Shown: positions 8,066 through 16,957 of the stretch, in pieces
Numbering within the stretch: the first letter of the stretch is position 1
Layout of the letters: every line of letters starts with the position of its first letter
From: an uncultured Polaribacter sp.
Lineage (GTDB): Bacteria; Bacteroidota; Bacteroidia; Flavobacteriales; Flavobacteriaceae
Direction: 5' to 3'
Length of the DNA: 64,000 nucleotides
Assembly (NCBI RefSeq): GCF_947496195.1
Contig: NZ_CANMBY010000003.1
Span: forward strand, 223,521 to 287,520
The notes under the pieces: model-generated
Seen by the model: only the letters and a program-made list of their open reading frames with translations
What the model was told of the DNA's origin: nothing
The model's database searches: none
Position numbers and translations under genes: made by a program

Positions 8066-9691
8066 ATGAAAATTTCTAAAGTACTTTTTATTTTATTTTT
8101 TGTTGTTTCAATAAATGGATCAGCACAAACACCTACAGATTATTTATCATCGGAATTTCACAAAGAAAGACGAGATGTTTTAAGAGCAAAAATGCCAAAA
8201 AATTCAGTGGCTGTTGTATTTGCAAATCCTTTAAGAAACAGAGCTAATGATGTTGATTATGTTTTTCATCAAGATCCAAACTTTTATTATTTAACAGGCT
8301 ATAGAGAACCAAATGGAGTTTTAGTATTGTTTTCTGAAGATCAAACAAGTGAAGATGGTACTACTTATAATGAAATTTTATATGTGCAAAAAAGAGATCC
8401 AAGAGCTGAACAATGGAATGGAAAAAGACTTGGAGTAGAAGGTGCAAAAAAAGAACTAGGGTTTAAAATGGCAATGAATGCATCTGAGTTCGTAAACTCT
8501 TCTATTGATTTTAAAAGTTTTGATAAGGTTTTTATTGATGGTAAATTCAAGGATGATTATAGAGATTTAGGTGGTGCTGATGTTTTTGATTTGGTAAAAT
8601 CTTTTAAAATGAATGCAGGCTACAATCCTAATTTGTATTTATCAAGAATGAAAGAATATATATACAATAATGTAGCACAAACGCCAATAGAAAGTCATGC
8701 AAATGTTATTAATATTATAGATAGAATGGCTTCTCGTTCTTCAGAAATTAAGAATGATGAATTATTAAATAAGTATAAGTCTGCAAAAACAGATGAATTA
8801 AAAAAAGAATATCAGCAAAAGATATCTTTAGCACTAAAACCAAAAACTAATATAGATTTGACATTTTTACAATCTAATTTGGCTACAATGCGTGAGATTA
8901 AAACTGCTGAGGAATTAAAATTATTAACGAAAGCAGTTCGTATTTCAGCAATAGGACAAAATGAGGTTATGAAAGCAATGAAGCCTCATATGTCAGAAAC
9001 AGAATTACAAGGAATTCATGAGTTTGTTTACAAAAAATATGGAGCAGAATACGAAGGTTATCCATCAATTGTTGGAGCTGGAAATAATGGATGTATTTTA
9101 CACTACATAGAAAATAATAAAACTAAAGTGGGTAATGATTTAGTTTTAATGGATTTAGGTGCAGAGTATAGAGGATTTACTGCAGATGTTACTAGAACTA
9201 TTCCTGCAAGTGGAAAATTTACACCAGAACAAAAAGCAATTTACGATTTGGTTTATGAAGCTCAAGAAGCAGGTATTGCATTATATACTATTGGTACAAG
9301 TATGCAAGCGCCAAATCAAGCAGCTAGAAAAGTAATTAACGAAGGTTTATTTAAATTGGGAATTATTAAGTCTGTAGATGAAAGACACAATTATTTTCCT
9401 CATGGAACTTCACATCATATTGGTTTAGATGTGCACGATCCAGGAAACTATGGAAATTTTGAAGAAAATATGGTGGTTACTATGGAACCAGGAATTTATA
9501 TTCCAGAAGGTAGTAATTGTGATAAAAAATGGTGGGGTATAGCAGTAAGAATAGAAGATGATATTTTAGTGACTAAAAAAGGGCCAGTTAATTTATCTGG
9601 AGAATCTCCAAGAAAATCTGACGAAATTGAAAAAATGATGGCTAAGAAATCTATTTTAGATGACTTTGTTTTACCAAATTTAGATGAGTAA
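8066..9691 (+). CDS. Secreted Xaa-Pro aminopeptidase (M24B)
   Basis: This 541-residue metallopeptidase removes N-terminal residues before proline. A signal peptide covers about residues 1-20 (ending SINGSAQ), so it is exported. The N-terminal aminopeptidase P domain spans roughly 25-230 and the pita-bread M24 domain roughly 275-520. Dinuclear metal ligands are visible: Asp in MDLGAEY (near 362), Asp in TADVTRT (near 373), His in SHHIGLD (near 451), Glu in TMEPG (near 474) and Glu in RIEDD (near 496). It is longer than E. coli PepP because of an internal N-terminal-half extension. It overlaps the following gene by 8 bases. Confidence 0.94.
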   Translation: MKISKVLFILFFVVSINGSAQTPTDYLSSEFHKERRDVLRAKMPKNSVAVVFANPLRNRANDVDYVFHQDPNFYYLTGYREPNGVLVLFSEDQTSEDGTTYNEILYVQKRDPRAEQWNGKRLGVEGAKKELGFKMAMNASEFVNSSIDFKSFDKVFIDGKFKDDYRDLGGADVFDLVKSFKMNAGYNPNLYLSRMKEYIYNNVAQTPIESHANVINIIDRMASRSSEIKNDELLNKYKSAKTDELKKEYQQKISLALKPKTNIDLTFLQSNLATMREIKTAEELKLLTKAVRISAIGQNEVMKAMKPHMSETELQGIHEFVYKKYGAEYEGYPSIVGAGNNGCILHYIENNKTKVGNDLVLMDLGAEYRGFTADVTRTIPASGKFTPEQKAIYDLVYEAQEAGIALYTIGTSMQAPNQAARKVINEGLFKLGIIKSVDERHNYFPHGTSHHIGLDVHDPGNYGNFEENMVVTMEPGIYIPEGSNCDKKWWGIAVRIEDDILVTKKGPVNLSGESPRKSDEIEKMMAKKSILDDFVLPNLDE

Positions 9692-9908
9692 AGAACAGCC
9701 TAATAATCCTTTACATGGTATAAAATTAGCCACAATTTTAGAGGAGTTATATGTAGAGTTTGGTTGGGAAGAATTAGGGTATGCTTTAAATATTAAGGCA
9801 TTTCTAAATAATCCCACATATAAATCGTCTTTAAAATTTTTAAGAACTACACCTTGGGCAAGAGAAAAAGTGGAACAATTTTATATAAAAAATATGATTA
9901 GAAAGTAG
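9684..9908 (+). CDS. VF530 family (DUF2132) small protein
   Basis: The 74-residue protein matches the VF530/DUF2132 family: [21 protein letters not shown] near residue 8, then a conserved region ending in [21 protein letters not shown]530 structures suggest a small helical fold and DNA binding has been proposed, but its role is unknown. It begins inside the last codons of the aminopeptidase gene (8-base overlap), so translation is probably coupled. It ends 1 base before the convergent topB stop, and no terminator is visible between them. Confidence 0.88.
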   Translation: MSKEQPNNPLHGIKLATILEELYVEFGWEELGYALNIKAFLNNPTYKSSLKFLRTTPWAREKVEQFYIKNMIRK

Positions 9909-9909
9909 C

Positions 9910-12330
9910 TTAATTACTTATAATTTCTAAAACCAATTCTTTCGTCAATGGCTTTCCATTGGCGATTTTTTTTATGTCTACAAAAGAAAACACAAAATCA
10001 CAGCCTTTTTTATAATTAGAGCAACCATAAGCAGTTTTTCCTTTTAAAATGGTTCCTGAGTTACATTTTGGGCAAGGAATTTTTTCTGAGCTGTCTTTAC
10101 GAGGAGTTTGCGACGAAGTAATCTCTTTGTTATTTACAGATTGCTTCATTTCATTCGCAATGACATTTGCAATGACATTCTGAGTTTTTTGAAGATTCTT
10201 ATTAGTATGCTTTATTGGTTCAAATTTAATTACAAAATTATCATTAAATCGTAGTAATCCTTCAGTTGATTTTCCATCAATTTTAAATCCTTTTAAATTA
10301 GTTGTGCAACCTTTGTTTAATAGTCTAATAATTTGGTTTTCAGATACTTTTTTGTCATAAATTTTAAAAGGAATTTTAAAACTACAATTGTTTTTATATT
10401 CAGAACAGCCATAAGCAGATGAGCCTTTTAAAAGTTTTCCAGTTTTGCATTTAGGACAAGTTTTTCCTGTAACTGTTTTAGATTTTGTAGACTTTTTTGT
10501 TTTTGATTTTATTGAGTTTTCAACAGTGCTCGATATTACAGAAATATTTGAAGAAATCCTTTTTTTAGAAGAATTAGAACGTACTTCATACACCAATTCA
10601 TCAACCATTTTTTTCATGTTATTGATAAAAGTTCCTGCATTGAATTCTCCTCTCTCAATTTCTTTCAAACGTTTTTCCCATCTACCTGTTAATTCAGCGG
10701 ATTTTAAAAGTTCATTATCAATGATGTTGATTAAATCAATTCCTGTTTGTGTAGGTACAACTAATTTCTTTTTACGTTCTATGTATTTTCTTCGAAATAA
10801 TGTTTCAATAATACTTGCTCTAGTTGAAGGTCTTCCAATTCCGTTTTCTTTCATCAACTCACGCATTTCATCATCATCTACTTGTTTACCTGCAGTTTCC
10901 ATAGCACGTAATAAACTAGCCTCTGTAAAATTTCTTGGAGGTTTGGTCTCCTTTTCTAAAAAAGAGGGTTCATGAGAGCCTTTTTCACCTTTAATAAATG
11001 AAGGTAATGTTAGTTGCTGATTTAATTCTTTTTTAATCTTGCTTTCTTCAGTTTCAAATACAACTCTCCAGCCTTTATTAATAATTTCTTTACCTGTTGT
11101 TTTAAAAGGTACTTCAGCAGCTATACCCATTACTGAAGTATTAGAAACATCTGAATCTGGGTAAAAAACTGCAATGAATCTTTTGGTAATGATATCGTAA
11201 ACTTGTTGCTGATTGTATTGCAAGTTACCTTGAATACCTGTTGGAATTATAGCATGATGATCTGTAACTTTCTTATCATCAAAAACACGTTTGGTTTTCT
11301 TTATTTTCTTGCCTAAAAGTGGTTGCGTTAACTTATTGTAATTGGTTAATTTTGATAATATACCATGAACTTTTGGATACAAATCATTTGGTAAAAAAGT
11401 AGTATCTACTCTTGGGTACGTAACTACTTTCATTTCATACAACTTCTGTACAATTTTTAAAGTATCATCTGCAGAAAACCCAAACTTATTGTTACAATAA
11501 ACTTGTAGTCCTGTTAAATCAAATAATTTAGGGGCATACTCTTTACCTTTCTTTTTTGTAACTGAGACAATTTCAAATTCAGATTGAGCTACTTTATCTG
11601 CTAAAATCTGACCATCTTCTTTTTTTAGAAACCGTCCATCTTCATAATTAAAAAGTGTATCTCTATAAGTGGTTTGTAATTCCCAATAAGGTTGAGGCTT
11701 AAAATCACGAATTTCTTTATAACGATTTACCAACATGGCTAGAGTAGGCGTTTGTACTCTACCAATAGACAACACTTGTTTGTAGCCACCAAATTTAACA
11801 GTGTATAAACGAGTTGCATTTAAACCCAACAACCAATCTCCAATAGCTCTAGAATATCCTGCATAATAGAGATTATCGTATTTTTTAGAAGACTCTAAAT
11901 TTTGAAAGCCTTCTTTTATAGCTTCTTCTGTTAAAGAGGAAATCCATAAACGTTTTACTTCGCCTTTATAATTACATTGATTAATAACCCATCTTTGTAT
12001 GAGTTCTCCTTCTTGACCAGCATCACCACAATTTATAATGACTTCTGCTTTTTCAAATAAACTTTTTACAATATTAAATTGTTTTTTAATTCCTGCATCT
12101 CCATTGACTTTGGTGTCAAAACGTTCAGGTAACATAGGTAAGTTGTTCAAGTCCCAACTTTTCCAATGTGGTTTATAATCTTTGGGTTCTAAAAGTGTAC
12201 ATAGATGTCCAAAAGTATAAGTTACAGCATAACCATTGCCTTCATAGAAACCATCGCGTTTTGTTTTGGCTCCTAAAATGTTGGCAATTTCTCTGGCAAC
12301 ACTTGGTTTTTCGGCTATACAGACTTTCAA
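9910..12330 (-). CDS. topB: DNA topoisomerase III
   Basis: This 806-residue type IA topoisomerase relaxes or decatenates DNA through a 5'-phosphotyrosine link. A TOPRIM domain lies at about 1-140 (MKVCIAEKPSVAREI, then NCGDAGQEGELI), and the catalytic Tyr is in VTYPRVDTT near residue 305. GIGRPSTRASIIETL marks the core end. The C-terminus has two zinc-ribbon modules of the type CPKCxxGxxLKGxxAYGCSxYKxxCxF at about 625-655 and 755-785. The linker between them, residues 719-746, is encoded by a REP-like palindrome (see repeat). The gene is convergent with the VF530 gene and appears monocistronic. Confidence 0.95.
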   Translation of the reverse strand: MKVCIAEKPSVAREIANILGAKTKRDGFYEGNGYAVTYTFGHLCTLLEPKDYKPHWKSWDLNNLPMLPERFDTKVNGDAGIKKQFNIVKSLFEKAEVIINCGDAGQEGELIQRWVINQCNYKGEVKRLWISSLTEEAIKEGFQNLESSKKYDNLYYAGYSRAIGDWLLGLNATRLYTVKFGGYKQVLSIGRVQTPTLAMLVNRYKEIRDFKPQPYWELQTTYRDTLFNYEDGRFLKKEDGQILADKVAQSEFEIVSVTKKKGKEYAPKLFDLTGLQVYCNNKFGFSADDTLKIVQKLYEMKVVTYPRVDTTFLPNDLYPKVHGILSKLTNYNKLTQPLLGKKIKKTKRVFDDKKVTDHHAIIPTGIQGNLQYNQQQVYDIITKRFIAVFYPDSDVSNTSVMGIAAEVPFKTTGKEIINKGWRVVFETEESKIKKELNQQLTLPSFIKGEKGSHEPSFLEKETKPPRNFTEASLLRAMETAGKQVDDDEMRELMKENGIGRPSTRASIIETLFRRKYIERKKKLVVPTQTGIDLINIIDNELLKSAELTGRWEKRLKEIERGEFNAGTFINNMKKMVDELVYEVRSNSSKKRISSNISVISSTVENSIKSKTKKSTKSKTVTGKTCPKCKTGKLLKGSSAYGCSEYKNNCSFKIPFKIYDKKVSENQIIRLLNKGCTTNLKGFKIDGKSTEGLLRFNDNFVIKFEPIKHTNKNLQKTQNVIANVIANEMKQSVNNKEITSSQTPRKDSSEKIPCPKCNSGTILKGKTAYGCSNYKKGCDFVFSFVDIKKIANGKPLTKELVLEIISN
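10093..10176. repeat. REP-like palindromic element inside topB
   Basis: The outer ends are GTC at 10093 and GAC at 10164. The arms are GTCTTTACGAGG... with inner ...GAAGTAATCTCT, and ACAGATTGCTTC... with inner ...CGCAATGAC; they are imperfect reverse complements. One arm end (ATTTGCAATGAC) is repeated in tandem at 10165-10176. From memory, the sequence resembles the flavobacterial intergenic palindromes built on GTCATTGCGA...GAAGCAATCT. Total length is 84 bases, exactly 28 codons, so the topB frame is preserved. Confidence 0.75.
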
Positions 12331-12424
12331 ATCTAATTATTTTTGCAAGGTCGAAAATATGAAAAATATAAATTAAAATTCACCATTGATTAATGAATTT
12401 ATATCAAACTTATACATACTTTAT

Positions 12425-12432
12425 TATCTTTG
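12425..12432 (+). promoter_or_regulatory. -7 box just before small membrane protein gene
   Basis: TATCTTTG fits TAnnTTTG and ends only 4 bases before the ATG at 12437, which predicts a very short or absent 5' leader. Confidence 0.4.
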
Positions 12433-12436
12433 GTTT

Positions 12437-12667
12437 ATGCTAGAAAATCATCCTAGAAATCCACTTTTAATTTTAGTATTCGCTGCAATAGGAATGCTTA
12501 TTAGGTATTTGTTTTTCTCTTTAATCTTAGTTTTAACAGGTAATAAGCCTAAAAAGACACTGGATTATTCAGAAGGTTTTTATCAAATTGTGTATAACAT
12601 ATTATTGACTCTAGTATTCATAATTATTTTGATTTTTTATTTGATTTATAAAAATCTACATCAGTAA
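12437..12667 (+). CDS. Small membrane protein of unknown function
   Basis: With the start at ATG 12437 (MLENHPRNPLLILVF) this is a 76-residue protein. An upstream ATG at 12386 would place a putative promoter inside the gene and is less likely. Two hydrophobic segments are visible, about residues 9-32 and 50-70, separated by a short polar loop with NKPKKTLDYSEGFYQ; it is probably an inner membrane protein with both ends on the same side. I do not recognise a named family. It sits alone on the plus strand between two minus-strand genes (topB and tex) and ends 1 base before the tex stop codon. Confidence 0.7.
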   Translation: MLENHPRNPLLILVFAAIGMLIRYLFFSLILVLTGNKPKKTLDYSEGFYQIVYNILLTLVFIIILIFYLIYKNLHQ

Positions 12668-12668
12668 A

Positions 12669-14792
12669 TCACTTCACCAAAGCCAATTGAATTCGTTTTC
12701 TAACTACATCAACTTCTAAAACTTTTACTATAATTTGCTGTTGTAAGGCTACAATAGCATTGACATCTTTGACAAAAGTATCTGATAAATTAGACACGTG
12801 AATTAAACCACTTTCTTTAATGCCAACATCAACAAAACAACCAAAATTGGTAATATTATTTACAATACCAGGTAATAATTGACCTATTCTTAAATCAGCA
12901 ATACTCTTTAAGTTTTTATCAAAAGAAAATGCTTTTGCTTTTGCTCTTGGATCTACTCCTGGTTTTTCTAATTCTTTAATAATATCTTTTAGAGTAGGTA
13001 ATCCAATAGTTTCTGAAATATAATTTTGTAAATTAATTTTTTGAAGGATTTCTTTATTGCCAATTAAATCATCAACTTTACTATTTAAATCTTTTGCCAT
13101 TTTATCTACAACAGCATAACTTTCAGGATGCACTCCTGAATCGTCTAAAGGATTTTTCGCGTTTTTAATTCGTAAAAATCCAGCTGCTTGTTCATACGCT
13201 TTTCCACCTAATCTTGGCACTTTTTTAATATCATTTCTCGAATTGAAAGCTCCATTTTCATTTCTGTATTGCACAATATTTTCAGCTAATTTTGGTCCTA
13301 TACCAGATACATAACTCAATAAAGATTCACTTGCTGTGTTGATATTTACACCCACTGTATTCACACAACTTTCAACTGTAGTATCTAAAGCTTTTTTTAG
13401 TTTAGTTTGATCTACATCATGTTGATATTGTCCAACACCAATCGATTTTGCATCAATTTTCACCAATTCTGCTAAAGGATCTTGCAAACGTCTTCCAATA
13501 GAAACTGCTCCACGAACTGTAACATCGTAATTAGGAAACTCATCTCTGGCAATTTTGGAAGCAGAATAAATAGAAGCACCAGCTTCACTCACTACAAAAA
13601 CATCAATAGAATTTTTAAAATGTACCTTTTTAATGAGTTGTTCAGTTTCTCTGGAAGCTGTTCCATTTCCAATAGCAATAGCTTCAATTTGATAAGCTTC
13701 AGCCAAAGAACTGATTTTTTTAATGGCATCAAAAGATTGATTTTGAGGAGCGTGAGGAAAAATTGTTTCATTATGTAGTAAATCTCCTTGCTCATTTAAA
13801 CAAACAACTTTACAACCTGATCTGAAACCAGGGTCAATTGCTAAGATTCTTTTTTCTCCTAATGGAGCACCTAATAACAATTGTTTTAAGTTTTTTGCAA
13901 AAACAGTAATGGCTGCATCGTCTGCTTTTTCTTTGGCAATTGATAAAGCTTCATTTGATAATGAGGGTAATAATAAACGTTTAAATGCATCTTGAATGGC
14001 GAATTGTAAGTGTTGAACACATTCGTTATTAGAACGAATAATTCTATCTTCCATTTTCTGTAATGCTCTTTCACTGTCTATTTCTAGTTTTATTCGAATA
14101 AAACCTTCACTTTCTGCTCTTAAAATTGCTAGTAATCTGTGTGATGGAATTCTTTTTAAAGATTCGCTCCAATCAAAATAATCTTTAAATTTTTGAGCCT
14201 TTTCATCACTTATTTTAGACTTAATTAATTTTGAAGAAATTTGAGCAAATCTTTCATATTGATAACGAATATGAGTTCTGATATCTGTTCTTTCATTAAT
14301 CCATTCTGCAATAATAAAACGTGCACCTTCTAGTGCTTCTTCAATCGATTTAACATCTTTAGTAATATATTTTGAAGCAGTATATTCTAAATCATTTACA
14401 CGTTGACTCATTATCATTTTAGCCAAAGGTTCTAAACCTTGTAAACGTGCAGTTTCTGCTTTGGTTTTGCGTTTCTTTTTAAAAGGTAAATACAAATCTT
14501 CTAAATCAATCAAATCTTTAGAATTATCTATTTTTTCTTCTAATGCTGATGTTAAGGAATTTTGTTCTTTTAAAGCTTTTAGAATAGCTTTTTTTCGTTT
14601 TTCTAATGCTTCAAAAGTTTCTTTATACTTTACAATTTCTCTAATTTGTAACTCATCTAAATTTCCAGTCATTTCCTTTCTATACCTGCTTATAAAAGGA
14701 ATTGTTGCGTCTTCATTTAACAAAGAAATTGTGTTTTCTATAGATTTTGAAGAAAGCTGAGTTTGTTGTTTTATATAAGTGAGTAATTGCAT
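12669..14792 (-). CDS. Tex-type S1 RNA-binding accessory factor
   Basis: Tex proteins are cytosolic nucleic-acid-binding proteins that affect transcription and stress responses. The 707-residue protein has the family order: N-terminal helical region with TIPFISRYRKEMTGNLDE (about 30), a YqgF/RuvX-like RNase H fold with ILAIDPGFRSGCKVVCLNE (about 320), paired helix-hairpin-helix motifs with INTASESLLSYVSGIGPKLA (about 485), and a C-terminal S1 domain (about 630-700) with VDVGIKESGLIHVSNLSD. Length and motifs are normal. The GNAT gene lies upstream behind a terminator, so tex probably has its own promoter. Confidence 0.94.
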   Translation of the reverse strand: MQLLTYIKQQTQLSSKSIENTISLLNEDATIPFISRYRKEMTGNLDELQIREIVKYKETFEALEKRKKAILKALKEQNSLTSALEEKIDNSKDLIDLEDLYLPFKKKRKTKAETARLQGLEPLAKMIMSQRVNDLEYTASKYITKDVKSIEEALEGARFIIAEWINERTDIRTHIRYQYERFAQISSKLIKSKISDEKAQKFKDYFDWSESLKRIPSHRLLAILRAESEGFIRIKLEIDSERALQKMEDRIIRSNNECVQHLQFAIQDAFKRLLLPSLSNEALSIAKEKADDAAITVFAKNLKQLLLGAPLGEKRILAIDPGFRSGCKVVCLNEQGDLLHNETIFPHAPQNQSFDAIKKISSLAEAYQIEAIAIGNGTASRETEQLIKKVHFKNSIDVFVVSEAGASIYSASKIARDEFPNYDVTVRGAVSIGRRLQDPLAELVKIDAKSIGVGQYQHDVDQTKLKKALDTTVESCVNTVGVNINTASESLLSYVSGIGPKLAENIVQYRNENGAFNSRNDIKKVPRLGGKAYEQAAGFLRIKNAKNPLDDSGVHPESYAVVDKMAKDLNSKVDDLIGNKEILQKINLQNYISETIGLPTLKDIIKELEKPGVDPRAKAKAFSFDKNLKSIADLRIGQLLPGIVNNITNFGCFVDVGIKESGLIHVSNLSDTFVKDVNAIVALQQQIIVKVLEVDVVRKRIQLALVK

Positions 14793-14811
14793 GTTATGTC
14801 TTTAAAATATT

Positions 14812-14847
14812 CTGAAAAAAAAACCTCAAAAAAAATTTTTTTTGAGG
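14812..14847 (-). terminator. Terminator of the GNAT acetyltransferase gene
   Basis: A perfect 24-base palindrome, CCTC plus eight A then eight T plus GAGG (14824-14847), is followed on the minus strand by a run of nine T (14815-14823 as A on plus). Confidence 0.8.
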
Positions 14848-14875
14848 CTACGAATATACTTTTTAAATTGACATT

Positions 14876-15391
14876 TTAAGAAATAACTTTCTCAAAAGCT
14901 AAACGTTTTGCATTGTAGTTGGTATAAATAATACCACAATATTGGTATCCCATTTTTTTAATTAAAGATTGCATGGTTTTATTATCTTCATGCGTATCAA
15001 TTTTTAAACTTTGTACTCCTTTTTCTTGTAGCTTTTGATGTAAGTTTTCGAAAACAAATTTTGCAATCCCTTTTCCTCTAAAATCTTTACTCATAGCTAA
15101 TCTATGAATAACTCCATAAGGTTTTGTTTCATCAATAATCCAATTACCATCAAATATTTTTCTGTAAGTAGGCTCTTTCCTTAAAGTAAACATAGTGGTT
15201 GCGACTATTGTGTCGTCTTCATTTACAATTATGTAGCTTTCATTATTAGAAATATCGTTCTCAATTTGTGCTGCATTTGGATATCCATTTTGCCATTGAT
15301 CTATGTTCAAAGATTTTAACAATGCTTTAGCATCATCAATAATTTCTAAAATTCTAGGAACATCATTTAAAACAGAAAGTCTAATTTTCAT
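14876..15391 (-). CDS. GNAT family N-acetyltransferase
   Basis: The 171-residue protein is a single GNAT domain that would transfer acetyl from acetyl-CoA to an amine. The start MKIRLSVLNDVPRILEIID matches the beta1-alpha1 element. The acetyl-CoA-binding motif A is RLAMSKDFRGKGIAKFVFENL near residues 97-117, with RGKGIA as the Q/RxxGxG/A turn. The C-terminal part has LIKKMGYQYCGIIYTN, typical of the beta6-beta7 region. The substrate cannot be read from the sequence. It is flanked by terminators on both sides and is probably monocistronic, lying between lysA and tex on the minus strand. Confidence 0.88.
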   Translation of the reverse strand: MKIRLSVLNDVPRILEIIDDAKALLKSLNIDQWQNGYPNAAQIENDISNNESYIIVNEDDTIVATTMFTLRKEPTYRKIFDGNWIIDETKPYGVIHRLAMSKDFRGKGIAKFVFENLHQKLQEKGVQSLKIDTHEDNKTMQSLIKKMGYQYCGIIYTNYNAKRLAFEKVIS

Positions 15392-15394
15392 TTT

Positions 15395-15458
15395 CTATAA
15401 ATTAAAAACCACGAATTACAAATATAAATATTCGAAAATTCGTGGCTAAAATTTATAG
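15395..15458 (-). terminator. Nested palindrome acting as lysA terminator
   Basis: An inner stem CCACGAATT (15409-15417) / AATTCGTGG (15437-15445) is enclosed by an outer pair CTATAAATT (15395-15403) / ATTTATAG (15451-15458). On the minus strand the inner hairpin is followed by TTTTTAATTT, so it can terminate lysA. The CCACGAATT arms also resemble dispersed repeats seen in many bacterial genomes. Confidence 0.65.
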
Positions 15459-15465
15459 TTAATTT

Positions 15466-16701
15466 TTAAACAGTTGCTTCTTCTGAAACTTTTGCAGGTA
15501 ATTCAACCATTTCTTGATTGTGCAAAATATCTTGAATGGTTTGTCTTTTTCTGATTAAGTAATCTTGTCCATCAACAATCATAACTTCGGCAGGTAAATA
15601 ACGAGAATTGTAGTTAGAAGCCATAGAAAAACAGTAGGCACCTGCATTGTGGAAACATAAAATATCTTCTTCAGAGATTTCTGAAATTCGTCTGTTAGAA
15701 CCAAAAGTATCTGTTTCACAAATGTAACCCACTACAGAGTAGTAACGATCTCTTCCTTCAGGATTTGATATGTTTGTAATATGATGATATGAATTGTACA
15801 TCATTGGTCTAACTAAATGATTAAAACCAGAATCTACATGAGCAAAAACAGTAGAAGTAGTTTGCTTTACAACATTTACTTTTGCTAAAAACACACCAGC
15901 TTCAGATACTAAAAATTTACCTGGTTCAAACATTAATGTAATGTCTTTTCCATATTCTATACAAAACTCATTGAAACGTTCTGTAAGTTGTAAGCCTAAT
16001 TGTTCTATATTAGTTGAAATATCACCTTCTTTGTAAGGCACTTTAAATCCGCTTCCAAAATCGATAAAGTCAATATCATCAAATTGTTTAGCAACATCAA
16101 ATAAAATTTCTGTTGCACGTAAAAAAGTGTCAATATCTAATATATCAGAACCAGTGTGCATATGAATTCCGTTTATATTCATTCCTGTATTCTCTACAAC
16201 ACGTTTAATATGAGGAACTTGATGAATAGATATACCGAATTTAGAATCTATGTGACCTACAGAAATTTTAGAATTTCCACCAGCCATGATATGTGGGTTT
16301 ATACGAACACACACAGGTACTTCTGGATGTTGTTGTCCAAACTGTTCTAAGATAGAAAGGTTGTCAATATTTATTTGAACACCTAGTTTGGCAACATCTT
16401 CAATTTCTTTTAAAGACACTCCATTAGGTGTAAATATGATGTTTTTTGGATCTATACCAGTTGTTAAACCTAATTGTACTTCTTGAATAGAAACAGTATC
16501 TAAACCTGCACCTAAATTCTTAAAAAATTTTAAAATATTTATGTTAGACAATGCTTTAACAGCATAATTTAATTTTAAGTTTTTAACATCGCTAAAAGCG
16601 TTAGTTAATCGATTGTATTGAGAAGCAATTTTATCTGTATCATATACATATAAAGGACTTCCGTATTTGTTTGCTAATTCTAAAAGTTGAGTTCTTTCCA
16701 A
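15466..16701 (-). CDS. lysA: Diaminopimelate decarboxylase
   Basis: LysA is a PLP enzyme that decarboxylates meso-diaminopimelate to L-lysine, the last step of lysine synthesis. The 411-residue protein has an alanine-racemase-type barrel with the PLP lysine in NYAVKALSN (near residue 47), GIHMHTGSDI (near 190), the PLP-phosphate glycine region FIDFGSGF (near 217), and the substrate-binding C-terminal domain with CETDTFGSNRR and AGAYCFSMASNYNSR. The ATG at 16701 is the first in frame and fits family alignments. It is divergent from parE across a 256-base AT-rich gap and is followed by its own hairpin. Confidence 0.96.
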   Translation of the reverse strand: MERTQLLELANKYGSPLYVYDTDKIASQYNRLTNAFSDVKNLKLNYAVKALSNINILKFFKNLGAGLDTVSIQEVQLGLTTGIDPKNIIFTPNGVSLKEIEDVAKLGVQINIDNLSILEQFGQQHPEVPVCVRINPHIMAGGNSKISVGHIDSKFGISIHQVPHIKRVVENTGMNINGIHMHTGSDILDIDTFLRATEILFDVAKQFDDIDFIDFGSGFKVPYKEGDISTNIEQLGLQLTERFNEFCIEYGKDITLMFEPGKFLVSEAGVFLAKVNVVKQTTSTVFAHVDSGFNHLVRPMMYNSYHHITNISNPEGRDRYYSVVGYICETDTFGSNRRISEISEEDILCFHNAGAYCFSMASNYNSRYLPAEVMIVDGQDYLIRKRQTIQDILHNQEMVELPAKVSEEATV

Positions 16702-16957
16702 AATAAATTCATTTTATCAATGTCAAAAATAGCTAAAATGTGTAGTTTTATTTCATTTGTTTAAAAATATAACATATTGTTTTTTTTTGTGATTTTTAAA
16801 TATTTTTTATCAATTGACTTCAAGTTTTTTAATAGTCTATTTTACTATTTTTAATAGTTGAAAATCTGTTAATAACTAATTAGAATAGTCATTTTATTTC
16901 TTTAGGGTTAATGTTATATTGCATGTACTTCAAACCTAATAATAGTAAGCGTTTTAG
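16702..16957. other. lysA-parE divergent intergenic region
   Basis: This 256-base gap is extremely AT-rich with T- and A-runs. It must hold promoters for lysA (minus) and parE (plus). A near-match TATATTG at 16914-16920 lies about 40 bases before parE, but no full TAnnTTTG box is present. No open frame or RNA-like fold is evident. Confidence 0.5.

Noticed and set aside
10445..10975. 176-residue plus-strand frame opposite topB
   Set aside because: It lies wholly over conserved topB codons and has no recognisable domain or start context.
13482..13778. Plus-strand frame opposite tex and similar frames
   Set aside because: They overlap the conserved RNase H-like and helix-hairpin-helix region of tex in the antisense direction and show no family resemblance.
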